Assembly (NCBI GenBank): GCA_006937955.1
Contig: SSNP01000007.1
Span: forward strand, 1,277,676 to 1,341,675
From: Pachypanchax playfairii
Lineage: Eukaryota > Chordata > Actinopteri > Cyprinodontiformes > Aplocheilidae
Reading direction: 5' to 3'
DNA length: 64,000 nucleotides
Both the position numbers and the translations under genes were made by a program. Below, in pieces: positions 50,225 to 61,925 of this stretch. Each line of letters begins with the position of its first letter. Within the stretch, counting starts at the first letter, position 1. The notes under the pieces are model-generated. The model saw only the letters and a program-made list of their open reading frames with translations. It was not told where the DNA came from and ran no database searches.

Positions 50225-51116
50225 TCTGTGTTTATAAAATGTCAAATCTGAACAGACGTTATGCACAAAGTAAAAGTAATCGGGTTTAATCACAGTAGAA
50301 GTATTGCATCTTTTGCACCCGCACGATGTTTCGGACACTTTAGAGGCGTTTTGGTGTTAATGAGCAAATGTTTGATTAGTGTATTGGTTTTCTAGCGGAG
50401 CGTTTGTTGCTGCAGCCTTCGGGTATTTGATATGACTGAAAGTAACAAATAAAGGTTCGACTAGGTGGGAAACTGAACCGTCTCTAATAGATATTTCTGC
50501 AGATGACAATTAATCCAGATTGTAGAAGGAAGCTCAATGTCAAGAAGACTTAAATACTGACTAAATTCACACCATTTCATTGAAATTCAGGTGATTCTTG
50601 CAGGACTTTGGGGAAGTTAGAGGGCGGAACATATGAACTGACCACAGCAGGGTCATACCAGTCCCAAACCAGGTCTTTGTTGACTGACTGTGGGAGACGC
50701 TTGACTTTCTTTCTCAAGAATTTACACAGACTGACACATGCAAACACATCAGGACCTCTGATGTATGAGTTTCCCTTTACATATAATCTTCTCTCTCATT
50801 CAGGCTATAAATACAGACTCCCATTAGTCCGGTGTTACATTCTCCCACTCAGCTCCCGCCTCTTTGCTGTCTCTCACACAGAGAGCTGCAGTGACGTATT
50901 GCCGGCCATCTCATTAGACTCCTTCATAAAAAGCCCGTCGCCACAGCAACAGCTCCCCTGTGTTTCCATGACAACCAGCCGCCATGTCGAGGTGGTGCAT
51001 TCTCCGCCACTGAAAGGGGGAGGAGACGATAGTGAGCAATAGAAGAGTCAGAGGAGGAGGATGGGAGGAAGGGGGATGAAGATTAGCAGGAGTTGCAACA
51101 ACGTGACCCCTGCTGG

Positions 51117-54100
51117 TCACATTTGAGTATCACAAGAAATATCCTGGAAAAAAAAAGAGGGGAAAATCAGACAATTTAAGCCTGTATGAACCAAAAAAAT
51201 AGAGATTTAATTGCAGTAGTGATGAGGTTAAAGGTCAGATCTGAGGCGTGTGATGACTCACGATCATGAAGTCTGTCTGATCCAGTTTACTGAGGATATG
51301 AAGCACTGCATCATGAACCGAGACAAACAGTCTGCTCTTTGGGGTGGACTCTGAGAAGAAGTTGGCCTTTTCCAGCTGCTCCACCACACAGGCTGAATTT
51401 TAATCCACACATAAAAACACAGGCGGTTCAAAATGATTCTATATTGGATTTTTGTGCATCCAAAAAGAACAAAGTGGCATAACAGAGGCTGAGACGCTCA
51501 TTATCAAAGACTTCAGTGTCCTAATTCTACACTGATGTCTCTGTTTTGTCTTGTGTCCTTTACCTTGACACCCAGCAAGATAGATGTCCAGATCAACTGC
51601 GCCGAAGTCCCTGAAAATCTGGAATAAAAGAAAACAAAAATCATTGAGTGTTTGTTTTCTTCCTCCCTTGAATGTTATCAAACAATTTATTTCAGCCCAG
51701 ACGCACGTTTTTCATTGTTTTTACAGTGACCGAGTCCACGAAGCTGGTTGTGGACATGTCCAGGATGACGCTGTGAGGGACCAGTCCCAACATCCTTCCA
51801 TCTCTTTCATCTACTCGACTTGAAATCTCTGCAATGTCGTCATAATCATGGCAGCACGTGTCTGAATCTGAGTCTGATATGTTGGCGTCAGCTTGGAAGG
51901 TCCAGTTCACGTGGCCTTTACTCGGACTGTCTGGAACCACTTTCTGATTACTCGTTGTTACAGCAGATGCATTTCTCTCATTCACCTCTAAACCCTTTGA
52001 AGAGTTGTTGGAATAATAATGAATCAAAACTTCTTTCTGTTAAAAGATTCAAACAATTATCAGAAAAGCACAAGCTGAAATGAGTCGAAACGTTTATTTC
52101 GTGTGTTGTTTTCGACTCTTCACCTGTTTCTTTGCCTCTTTTCTCGCCCTCTTTTTCTCTCTTTTTTGCTCACGCTTCAGCTTCGCTTCTCGTTTCTTCC
52201 GTTCAGCCTTCAGCTTCTCGATTTCGATTCCACTCTGCACAAAAAGCCAAAACGTCACAAGTTAAAACAGAACTAACGAAAGCTGCTGAGGATTGTGCAG
52301 ATAACAACAAAGAGGGATTGTATCACACACTTTCTCTTGGAGGAACTCCAAGTACAGCTCAGCATTTGTGAAGTTGATTGTTGCTGATGAGCGAATGATT
52401 TTTATTCCTGGAATCTCTTTGGCCTGTAGAGACAAAGTTCAGACAAATATATAATAAACGTTGTGTTGGATTTATTATTTTATTTTGCTTTGACTTTTAT
52501 TTCAAGCAAAATTAGGACAGTGTGTGTATCTGCTGCAAAGTCCAAGACAAAAGGCTCAGAGCAGCAGATCATCACCACCAATAAAACCAGTTCACTTTTG
52601 GAATCTACCTGATTCAAGATGGCCGCGACATTAAACAATTCTACTGATATTGAGTTGAAACTTGGTGAGGGACAGGGGCGTGTCCAGAGTGGTGACCCAG
52701 GGGGGCACGGGCCACCCTTCCAATTAGACTGGCTATATACTTTAACATCAATAAATAAAAAAGATTAATGAAATTGTACCATTGACGTGCTTTTTTGTTG
52801 TGCTGATTTTTATTTCATTTTGGTTTATGGTAGACACTTAAATTATGATAAACAGTCTATAATTATGTAAAAACTAGATTTTTTTTTTTTTTGGTTTTGG
52901 GCCCATTCGCTTGTGCCACCATTTTGAAAATTTGTGCCCCTATCTGCCCCCCCCCCAACACAAATGTCCTAGACACGCTCCTGGTGTTGGAGTGGCTGAG
53001 CATCATCCCCAGCACATATTCCAAGTGCCTTGAACTGCATGAGATCTTTGCCTAAAATTTGGGCTAAATTTTGTAGTTTTGTTTGTCTGTTCATCTACAC
53101 GTGTTTATTGGGGCTGATTATTTTAAGGCTCCTTCAGATTAAGAGTATCAACATTTCCAAGTACAGATAGGGGAAAGGAGATATGCTTAGGTTAGAAGGT
53201 TGTGATGAAATAAATAAAACCAAAGCAAACTGCATGACTTTATAAGTAATTAATCTAACAGTCTGTTTTTTTTTCAGTTTGTCGGTTTTGTCTTCAACAC
53301 TCTGCAGATGTGTATACTGTGTGATTTGTTGCAACGTTCTTACCGCCCTGTAGCTCTCTGTGTCCAGATACAGGTCTGTTCCTGGTACATTGCCCAAGAT
53401 GGAGTAACGGGGTCTGAAAAGAATTAAAAAGTCATTGTTATTGGTTTTAACTTTTACATTAATTGAAATAAAAGTTGAATGTGGGATCTCACAGTTGTGT
53501 TCTAAAGATGACGGTGAGCATGGAAAAGCCAATGGAGACGGCCAGACCCATGTCCAGGTTGAGCAGGACGGTGCTGATGAATGTTACCAGCCAAACCAGC
53601 TGCATGATGGGAGATTTACAGTCAGTGATGCAACAATCAATTCAATACTATAAGGACTGTTCAGGCAGGTAAAGTCTCACCAGGTCGACCTGGTTGGTTT
53701 TCCACAGCAAGGGCACGTCCATGAACTGCTTAAACATTCCTTTCAAATTCACAAACACGATGGTGGCAAGGACGGCCTGAAGAATCACAAACACTCGCAT
53801 TAATCTGCAGAAACCTTCAGGCTATTGATGCTGACAAAAAGTGAAAAGGGGTGTTTAAAATGAGACAGCGGTACCTTGGGGAGATCTTCAAACAGTGATC
53901 CGATTTTCAAAACTGTGATCAGCACAATAACAGAAGAGACCAGCCCCGCAGCCTTAAAAACCACAGAGAAAAGATCTGAATCAAACACCTCAGCTGCAAA
54001 TCTGAAGTTCTTGATCAGTATTTCTTCAAGCTTTCTCCTGCATCTTTTATGACATTAACCTCTAGATAAAGCTCTAACTTTATATTATTTGTTTTACTTG

Positions 54101-57100
54101 TGTTTTGCAGCCAGTGCTCTCCTGTACGAGACTTCGAGACAGAGAGGAAGTCACTGCGTAACACTGGAAACAGCTACCGATGGCGTTGGAGAGACCCGCT
54201 GCAACCAGCTCCTAGAAGACGACGAGGATTTTAGTAGTTCAATAACAACACAAACAATTATTTGTCTCTCAAAGGTTAAACAGTGCAGTCTAAAATCCTG
54301 ACTACAGGATATAATATATATTGTCTGTTATGTGGTTAAGACTTGATGTTTAATTCAGCTTTTATTTCAGTTCCATTCTATTTATTCACAGCCTGTTTGA
54401 TTTTGTCTCATTTGTAAGAAGTTTCATCACATTTAGCATAAAAATGCACCTGAAATTATTCCAATCCATTTAATCAAACCTGTTACTCTCTTTAATCTGT
54501 TATATTTAATGTGGAAAATGAAAATGCATGTATTGAATTGAGTTAAAATTCGAACGTCAACGCAGTGAATCCAGTCAATTGATGCGGCAGCTGTTACTGC
54601 GTGGCGTTAGAACCTTCTTTACCTGATTGCTGTCTACTTTGTATCCATGTTTGAGGGCGAAGGTTTTGCCCAGCGAGATGTTGATGGCATAACCCACGAT
54701 GGCCACAGCAAAAGCATCACCTATAAACTGTGAAAACAAAGTGGGATCCGGAGCGCGAGGGGCCTTGAGACTGGAACGAGAGAAAACAAAACAGCGGTAC
54801 AGCTTTTGGTTATCACTGCAGAAAACCAAAACTTTGCTTTTATCAAAAATACCATTTTAAAAAAATGCTAATTAAGTTGCTTAAGTGAAAGTAGAATCTG
54901 CTCAATCAAAGTTAAACCTTTTCTTCCATACAGCTTCAAGGGAAACTCTGCTTACTGAGGGATTTTCTCTGTCACATGAGATTTTCCACATGATTTCTTT
55001 AGAAACTGCTACAACACACACATTGTGTTCCTGTTTCTTTGTTTCTTTTTTGTTCATTATCAGGAGATCTTCATTTCTGGCAAATGTCAGCTGTGGTGTC
55101 TTTGTGTCAGAGTTCCAACTTCCTTGTCAGTTTCTTTCTCTTTCATTGAAAACATGAACTCACCCACTGGGAATCTCTCCAACCACATCAACATTATATA
55201 TATTGCTGAATCTACAGAAGTGGGAGATGATTGTTGCTGCAACGATCTGTTGGGTGACACAAAGCAAAAGCAGTGTTAGTTTAGTATTAGCACGTGGGTC
55301 AATCATTACATTCTACTCTTTTTGGAAAGTTACAACCATCCCCCCTCGCACAGAGTGAGATACGTGTGGTCTCTGCTGAAAAGAAAATGTGAGTAAAAAA
55401 CAAGGACTTACAACGATGAGCTCTATGGGGATGGGAAGAGGAAGCTTCTTTCTATAATATACATTGAGTTCTTTGACTACAATGAGAACAGCGATCGCCA
55501 CCAGGCTGACCACCAGCTCTGGTATCCTCGTCTGAGGCAGCTGTTTGCAAATATCCACCACAGTCTGTAACAAAAAGAGATGCAATGGAAATCAAACAAG
55601 TGATGCAGAGTCTCTAAGGATNACGAGTCCACAAGGATATAAAATAATATAATATAATATAATATAATATAATATAATATAATATAATATAATATAATAT
55701 AATATAATATAATATAATATAATATAATATAATATAATATAATATAATATAATATAATATAATATAATATAATATAATATAATATAATATAATTTCTGAA
55801 AATATTTGTCCCATTTTGTCCTCACCAAAGTATTTTTAAGGAGCTTGTTACCTGCAGCACATTGTCGTAACTCTCTAATAAAGGAGTAACTTTACGATGA
55901 AAAGATTCTAAGATAAGTGTGATTAATAGTGCAAATTAAATTCAGATTTAAATCAGCTGAGGTGAAACTTTGCTTCGCTTTGCTTTCAGTCGCAGCTCCA
56001 CACATCTTCAATCATGCAGAAGGTTTATGTGGCATTTTTCACCCTGCTGACAACCCCAGCAGTCGGAAATCCACTTTGATCATGTGACTGATGTGAACAC
56101 AACAGAGTTGTTGGACCAAACGTGTTGATAATGTTAATTAGTCTGTAGACTCGGGGTTAACGAGCAGCTGATTTCTATTATTTTATGTCTTTATTGCATA
56201 TTTATGTTTCTAGTTTTTAATGACTGAGGGAAACTCCTCCCTCCCCTCTCATCATTAGCCGGGTCATTGCACGGCTAACTGACATGGAGTTGACCCAGTA
56301 ACAGATTAGACTGCAGCCTTTATGTGGAAATAATCAAATAGTAAACACAACTAATATGAAGAATGTTGTTGTTGGTGAAATAAACCGGTTAGTTTAATCA
56401 AACCATTCCCACCTGAAGGTTTTACAAAGACAGTGAAAACCTTTCAGTCCACGGTGTGTGTTTCTTCGTTAGTTTTTGTCCATGATGTCATAGAATTATT
56501 TTTTTTTATTTTTATTTAAGCTATTCTGACTCTTCATTTAATTTCATGTTGTAATGTTTTTCCTAGTTATTTTCGAGTCATCAGCTTGTTTTCAGAGCTC
56601 CGCGGCCACTCAGCCATCACACCTGTGTTTCATCAGTCAGCTCAGCTGCTTTCACTCAGTGATCAGCTCTGTCCGCACGTTTCCATCCTGTCACATGGTC
56701 CTTATGTTCTCCTTCTCATGTCAGTTTTAAAACCATGTTCATGTTACCTCTCTGACTCTGGGTCAGTTATTTTCACCATGTTGCGACAGTTGAAGCAGCG
56801 ACAACAGAGAGGTGTATTGTTAAGTAAGTAGATGAGTATTTATTTGGCACCTTTCATACAAAAAGAAGCAGTTTAAAGTGATTTACAAGAACAACTCAAC
56901 AGCTAAAGGCTTCACATTAATACTATAATACAGTAAGGATGCAATAAACAAAAAGAACTAACATCAAGCTATCGTAGATCAAATCGTTTCATTATAAGAT
57001 AAAGTCACTGGAGAATAAATCACAATCATGCAGATATATGAAAATGAATTGAACTCATATTCAGAAAATAAAATCTAATACTTACATAAATGATGGCTAA

Positions 57101-59913
57101 AGGTCCAGCAAATCGAGCTGGCGTGATTCCAAACAGGTACTTGAGCTGAGACACGCACACGTGACAGGCTGATGCTGTCGTGTAGCCACGAACAAGTGGC
57201 TCAGACAGGTAGGTCACCGCAAAACCAAACTTCACTAAGCCCAACAGGATCTTTAGATGGGAAATGGAGAGAGCAGTTACTCAAAGGGGAAGATGTTCAT
57301 TTCTTAATTTTACTCAATTAATTCATGTATAAATGTGATCTGAAACACACCTGAAAGATCCCTGCCAGGACTGTGAGGGAACACGCTACTTGAACTCGGT
57401 AGGAATCTCTTGCATTGATATTCACTGTCCCATTTGTTCCATTTACAATAAAGTTACTATCTGGTGCCAGTCTTTCTGTCACGCCCCCAACCATGATGCT
57501 GATCACAGCAAACGTACCTGGACTCACACAACGTAGGCATGTAGACACGTGATATTAGGCCCAGAGACAAAGGAGGGGTCACTTTATTATTCACTGCTGC
57601 ACTCTCATGTTCCCACTCACCTATAGAGATGTGCTTTGAAGTCCCAAAGATGACGTAGACCAGGACTGGGTACAGGGAGGAGTAAAGGCCATACACAGGG
57701 CGCAAGGAGGCCAGAAGACCATATGCCATGCCTGGTGAAACAAACTAAGTAAGGGAGCCTGTTCTTCTTCTCATTAAACGACGACAATTTTTTAGCTTAA
57801 ATAAACACTTAGTGAAAGGGATTTATGATTTAGTTCATATTTTCTTTATTCACACATTAATTGTGATGCTATCATGTCGGGCACCACTTTATCATATGTG
57901 TAGATGACCCCTTTCATTGTGTCTGACTTCAGAACTGTTGACACAGAACGGCGTCCAGCAGTCAGTTAATTTGTCATCTGATGGAATTTGTCCTTTTTAA
58001 AAATTAATATGTAAAAAAAAACTAAAGCACTTGTGTTGAACTGTGGAAAAAAAATCTCATTGTCATCCTTCCTGTTTGTATGGAAAAAACCAGGTTCTCT
58101 CTTTATGAATAACCCGACTGTTGAACGTGTGCAGAAATTAAAGTCAATCCCAGGACAGGATTAACAGCAGACTTTGAGCCCCATATTGTTGTTGCATAGG
58201 GAACAAAAAGGTTATGAGTATGTGCACTTGTATGAAAAATTTATTTTTATTTGAAAACCACTTTATAAACCTGTTTTTATTCCTGTGGTATTGAATCTTT
58301 TATCTGATTTTACTGGGTATTTTCTGCTAATTTGATAAATAAACAACAGTGTCATCAGGGTATCGTGAGAGTGTGCAGACACATTTTTCAGATGTGTTTC
58401 TATTAAATGGTCCAAAATCTTCCCTTCCAGGTGTGTTTGTGTTATTTTCATCAGAGCACAGATACACTCCATCACAACGCAGAACAAACAGGTTCAAGAA
58501 GTTCTTTATTCCAGCAAACGAAAGCCTCAGAAATGACAACATGTGAGTGTAAATGTGTTTCATGTGTGAGCTGGTTTTGGAAATCTGTCTCCTGTAAACC
58601 AAAGTGCTTCATAAGCATGTTAAAATACCTCGAACCTTAAAGATGAAAAACTGGATTTTTTTTACATCTGTTTACTGTAATCGATACATGTTACATCTGT
58701 TAGAAAAGTTTAAGATAAATAAGTATTTGCCTGAACACAGTGATGTCACTAGTAAACATATATGTTCATAGACATGGATACAAACCCTGTGGCAGATGCA
58801 TGATGCCCACACTGCAGCCAGACATCAGGTCACCAACGATGTTTTCTCTGAATGAGTAATGAGGCAGCCAGGTGAGAATGGGTATCCAGGTAAATACTAT
58901 TTGCTTCAGCCTGGGCACAGAACACCTGCAGCAGCACAACACACACACAAAAGAAGCATGTTGGTATTCAAATGTGTGTATTTTACAGAACTGAGCTCCT
59001 GAATATTATAACTTTTCCAAGGAAGGGAGACAAGTCAGGCTTGTGAGTCGCTCCACCTGTTACAAGTGTTATCAGCTGACCTTGAGAATCAGCAGCACGG
59101 CAGACAGCAGCTGTTGATACTGTCTGAAACAAACCAACTCTCTGTCTAACAGGTCTGAGCTGTGAGTCAAGAGAACAACTCAGTAACAAACCTCTTCCTC
59201 CAGATCTTCAATCTGCTCACACCCGTTACCGGCCACTTCCTCTTTGGTTTTGGCTCTTTATAAACCGACTAGAATATTTTAATGGCTGTGGCTGTAAGGC
59301 TGTTACTTTATTTGATAAAAGCAGCTGATCAAAATCTCCTAAAAAATCTTCAACACTGAGTTCCAGTAATTTTACAGACTTGTTTCCTTCTACAATCAAC
59401 AAATCTTTGGATGATTGTTTCACATAACAACTTCAAAAACACAAGGAAACACATTTGGTCAGTTAAATTTTACCATGTCACAAATCTTAAGTGTTTAAAA
59501 GAAGACGACTTTTGCTATTTTGATAAATACTGTTTTAGTTTTGTTCTGTGGGTCACATTCATGTACGCTTTTCTCAATATTTTCAAAGTCCTACAAGTGT
59601 AAGTTTTTATTTATAAGTCATTCTTTTCTGTCATTTGAAAACCAAAATTTTGCAAAAAATATAACTTATTCATTATATTTAATCCCCTTTAAAATGATCA
59701 GTTACAGACAAAAAAAAACATTTAAGTGTCCTTATTTTCCTGTGGTACCTTCATGTATCCTCTCTGTTTTTACCTCAGTGACTCCTTCACCCGTTCACCC
59801 ACGGTTGGTTTGGTAGACCACATCCCTTTTTGGGCCACTTCATCCAGACGGGACTCATTGAGAACCTCCCTCCGCACCACATATTCACCAGGAAAACGAT
59901 GTCTTTCTCTCAT
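51117..59913 (-). CDS. slc26a6: SLC26A6-like anion exchanger, complete
   Basis: Nineteen exons on the minus strand: 59913-59774, 58925-58786, 57731-57621, 57517-57351, 57250-57086, 55564-55412, 55246-55164, 54770-54623, 54211-54098, 53952-53875, 53776-53681, 53599-53493, 53413-53344, 52423-52331, 52234-52124, 52036-51707, 51618-51564, 51392-51262, 51143-51117. They join in phase to 772 codons (human 759). SLC26A6 exchanges Cl- for HCO3-, oxalate, formate or sulfate at epithelial apical membranes. Seen: YVVRREVLNE, LPQGMAYGLLA, GLYSSLYPV, FGTSKHISIGTFAVIS, TYLSEPLVRGYTTA, HGYKVDSNQ and SLSRSLVQESTG in the membrane domain, then the STAS domain from about 500 (RTQLPRYSILG, VILDMSTTSFVDS, DIYLAGC, LFVSVHDAVLH). 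A Lys/Arg/Glu-rich helix at about 556-592 and an acidic, Ser-rich segment interrupt STAS. The GTFAV, SEPLVRGYTT and LPLPIPIEL context favours A6 over A3 or prestin (A5). The tiny last exon ends T-Q-M, a possible PDZ ligand. STGC replaces the usual STGG. Confidence 0.92.
52673..52983. mobile_element. hAT-type MITE (311 bp) in slc26a6 intron 13
   Basis: Left end CAGGGGCGTGTCCAG; right end reversed CAGGAGCGTGTCTAG (13 of 15 identical). The flanking octamers GTGAGGGA and GTGTTGGA agree at 6 of 8 positions, as expected of an aged 8-bp hAT target-site duplication. No coding capacity. Confidence 0.75.
55622..55622. other. Ambiguous base (N)
   Basis: The only N in the window, 21 bp from the edge of the pentanucleotide repeat. 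It is probably a sequencing or polishing uncertainty in slc26a6 intron 5. Confidence 0.9.
55643..55793. repeat. (ATAAT)n pentanucleotide satellite, about 30 copies
   Basis: Perfect 5-bp repeat of about 150 bp in slc26a6 intron 5. The reverse strand yields a meaningless Ile-Leu-Tyr open frame. Confidence 0.97.
55794..57085. other. slc26a6 intron 5, unassigned part
   Basis: AT-rich non-coding sequence. The 81-codon frame at 56586-56831 has no recognisable similarity. No repeat family identified. Confidence 0.5.
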
Positions 59914-60510
59914 GTCCTCGCCGGTTTAAATGATTTAAGCTGATCTCTGGAAAGCTGCAGTTGGACTTCCTGCGACTCCTCTATGGTCTGTGTGAACCAT
60001 AACAATGTGTTTTTCCTTTTAAACTGTGGGACTAACCGCTCCTACCTTATATGAGACACCTCCACACACACACATCTACGTGTCTGATATGTGTGTGTGT
60101 GTGATACGACACACAGCTAAGCTGGTGTGTGTTTGTCCATGCATGCATGTGTCTTGCTTTATATGATTAACTTGGTGTTAGGAAGACAAACTTTGGTAAA
60201 TTTCCTCAAACCTGTAAAACGTGACAGAAGCAGATGTCCTGAAACAAAAGACAGATAAAAACGTCCTAAATGCAAATGCAAAATAAAATTGAAATGAAAG
60301 TTGATTCCGTTGTTTATTACTGGTTTAACAGAATTATCTTATCTTTACGGCTACCCCACGTTCTTTTCTGAGAACATAAAGTAATTTTTTTTTCTTTTTT
60401 AGAAGAAAACCTGTGACCTGTTGAGCTTGTGGTTGTTCTAGTTATTTTTTTTCCAAACTATTTTTCTAATTATTTTCCTAGAACATGTGATAACATTTAA
60501 TCTTTTTAAG

Positions 60511-60614
60511 ATTGCAGAGCAGAAACGTCGTGTTTCTTCTTGTGGTCGAGCTTTGAAGACATCACATTTTGAACTGACACTGAAGGAAGAATTCCTTAAA
60601 TTTTGCTCTGCAAA
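60511..60614. repeat. Short inverted repeat, possible MITE
   Basis: ATTGCAGAGCAGAAA at 60511-60525 is mirrored by TTTTGCTCTGCAAA at 60601-60614, with an interior of about 75 bp. It may be a small MITE or a stem-loop. No second copy was found in the window. Confidence 0.4.
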
Positions 60615-61235
60615 CGCTGCCACACAAACATCTGAGAGGTCCTGTTTAGACTCACAAGCTGCGATGTGTCCTCGTGTTATTGGTTGTCAGGTTTTGTTAA
60701 ACCTTTTGACCTCTTAATCCAGTTCTTATCTACAGATCTTTGATGACTCTGAGTTTAAAGCTACAGTCATGACCATCCATCAGGACGTTGTTTGGATTTA
60801 TGAGGTGAGTTTAGGAACTTGTATCTTTGCATTTTCACTTTTTTTCTGTAAACAATGTCAAGTATGTTTATTACATTAGCAGATTAATTTAAAGAACTGT
60901 TCTTTTTTTCCAGAGAAACAATCCAAGTGGTGACCTGACATGACTCACGTACGTGTTGTTTTTATTTTATATATCTTAATGACAAACAAACTGATGCAGA
61001 AAAAAATGAATGAATTTTTCATTTAGAATGCTGGTTATATAATTTAAGAGGCTGAATATTGTGAGTGAAACTGTTTGCAGGTACTTCATCACTTCATTTT
61101 GCCTCTCTTGGAATCAGATTGTGGTTTGTTTACTTCTCCATTTGAAAAACTGAACTCTTCCAAGACTGAGGCAGTTCTGTCCTACAAAAGAATCAGTGTA
61201 TGTGTTCTGGAAATAAAATACATGAAATTCCTTTT

Positions 61236-61502
61236 ATTGCAGTAAGAAAGTTGCAGGTTCAACATCTGGCTGGACCTTTCTCTGTGGAGTTTGTGTTTCT
61301 TCTTGTGCATGTCTTTTTCCTGGGTTTTCTCTAAGGACGCCCTCTTTACACCAAAACATATGTGATGATTCCAAATTGGCTCCAGATGTGAGTGTGTATG
61401 TATGACTGTGATGGACTGGTGACCTGTCCAGGTGTGACCCCGCCTCTCACCCAATGACCTCTGGAGACAGACACCAGCTCCCCGTGACCCTGAACTGGAT
61501 CA
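61236..61502 (+). mobile_element. Degenerate SINE / L2-type retroposon tail
   Basis: The order is characteristic of a common fish retroposon: a tRNA B-box-like GCAGGTTCAACATC, then TGTGGAGTTTG, GGGTTTTCTC, CCAAATTGGCTCC, GATGGACTGGTGACCTGTCC, CCCCGCCTCTCACCCAATGA and CCCGTGACCCTGAACTGGAT. The copy is decayed and has no coding capacity. The class comes from memory of fish repeats and was not checked against a library. Confidence 0.7.
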
Positions 61503-61584
61503 AACAACCTGTTGCCAATTTCCCAACTAACTTGCTCATGAGGCTTTTTGTGCTTGTCTTTACATTTGTGCTTCTTAAAGGTGT

Positions 61585-61925
61585 GATGATATCACTGTTT
61601 AAACTGGCGTAAAGCTATTTCATGTAGTAGATATGCCCGCATATGTCAACTCTCAAAAGAATTTGATTAAAAAACTGTTTAGTTTACTGTGCACTGTTAT
61701 TGGACGCTATGAAATACGTAGGATGAAATGCCACGTAGGAAAAAATGGTGCTTTCCGATTCAACCGTTTTTTAAATATGAAACAAAGCGGACCGCCCACA
61801 AACGGGAACTTTGATACTCGCTTTGGACGTTCACACGGCCTCATCAGTGCACAACACATCATGATATACCCCAAAAACCTCAAAAAAGTGCATTTTGATG
61901 TCATAACCCCTTTAAACAAGATCTA
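61585..61925. mobile_element. Probable non-autonomous DNA element ending near 61920
   Basis: The right part (CCCAAAAACCTCAAAAAAGT, GATGTCATAACCCCTTTAAA) looks like the terminus of a fish DNA element with a TTTAAAGGGG-type end. The left limit is uncertain. A 152-codon frame runs through it (61633-62091) but shows no transposase motif and extends past the element, so I do not call it a gene. Confidence 0.4.

Larger units (their letters stand above)
49241..51116. other. Shared 3' region of the convergent slc6a8 and slc26a6-like genes
   Basis: No coding exon. It contains the 3' UTRs of both genes, short AATA and GT runs, and candidate poly(A) signals on both strands. The 144-codon frame at 50608-51042 has no recognisable domain and overlaps the presumed slc26a6 3' UTR. 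Confidence 0.6.

Noticed and set aside
55592..55828. Ile-Leu-Tyr repeat open frame
   Set aside because: Translation of the ATAAT pentanucleotide repeat.
51117..59913. Assignment as prestin (SLC26A5) or SLC26A3
   Set aside because: TYLSEPLVRGYTTA, GTFAVIS and ICKQLPQT match SLC26A6 better, and the Lys/Glu-rich STAS insert is A6-like.
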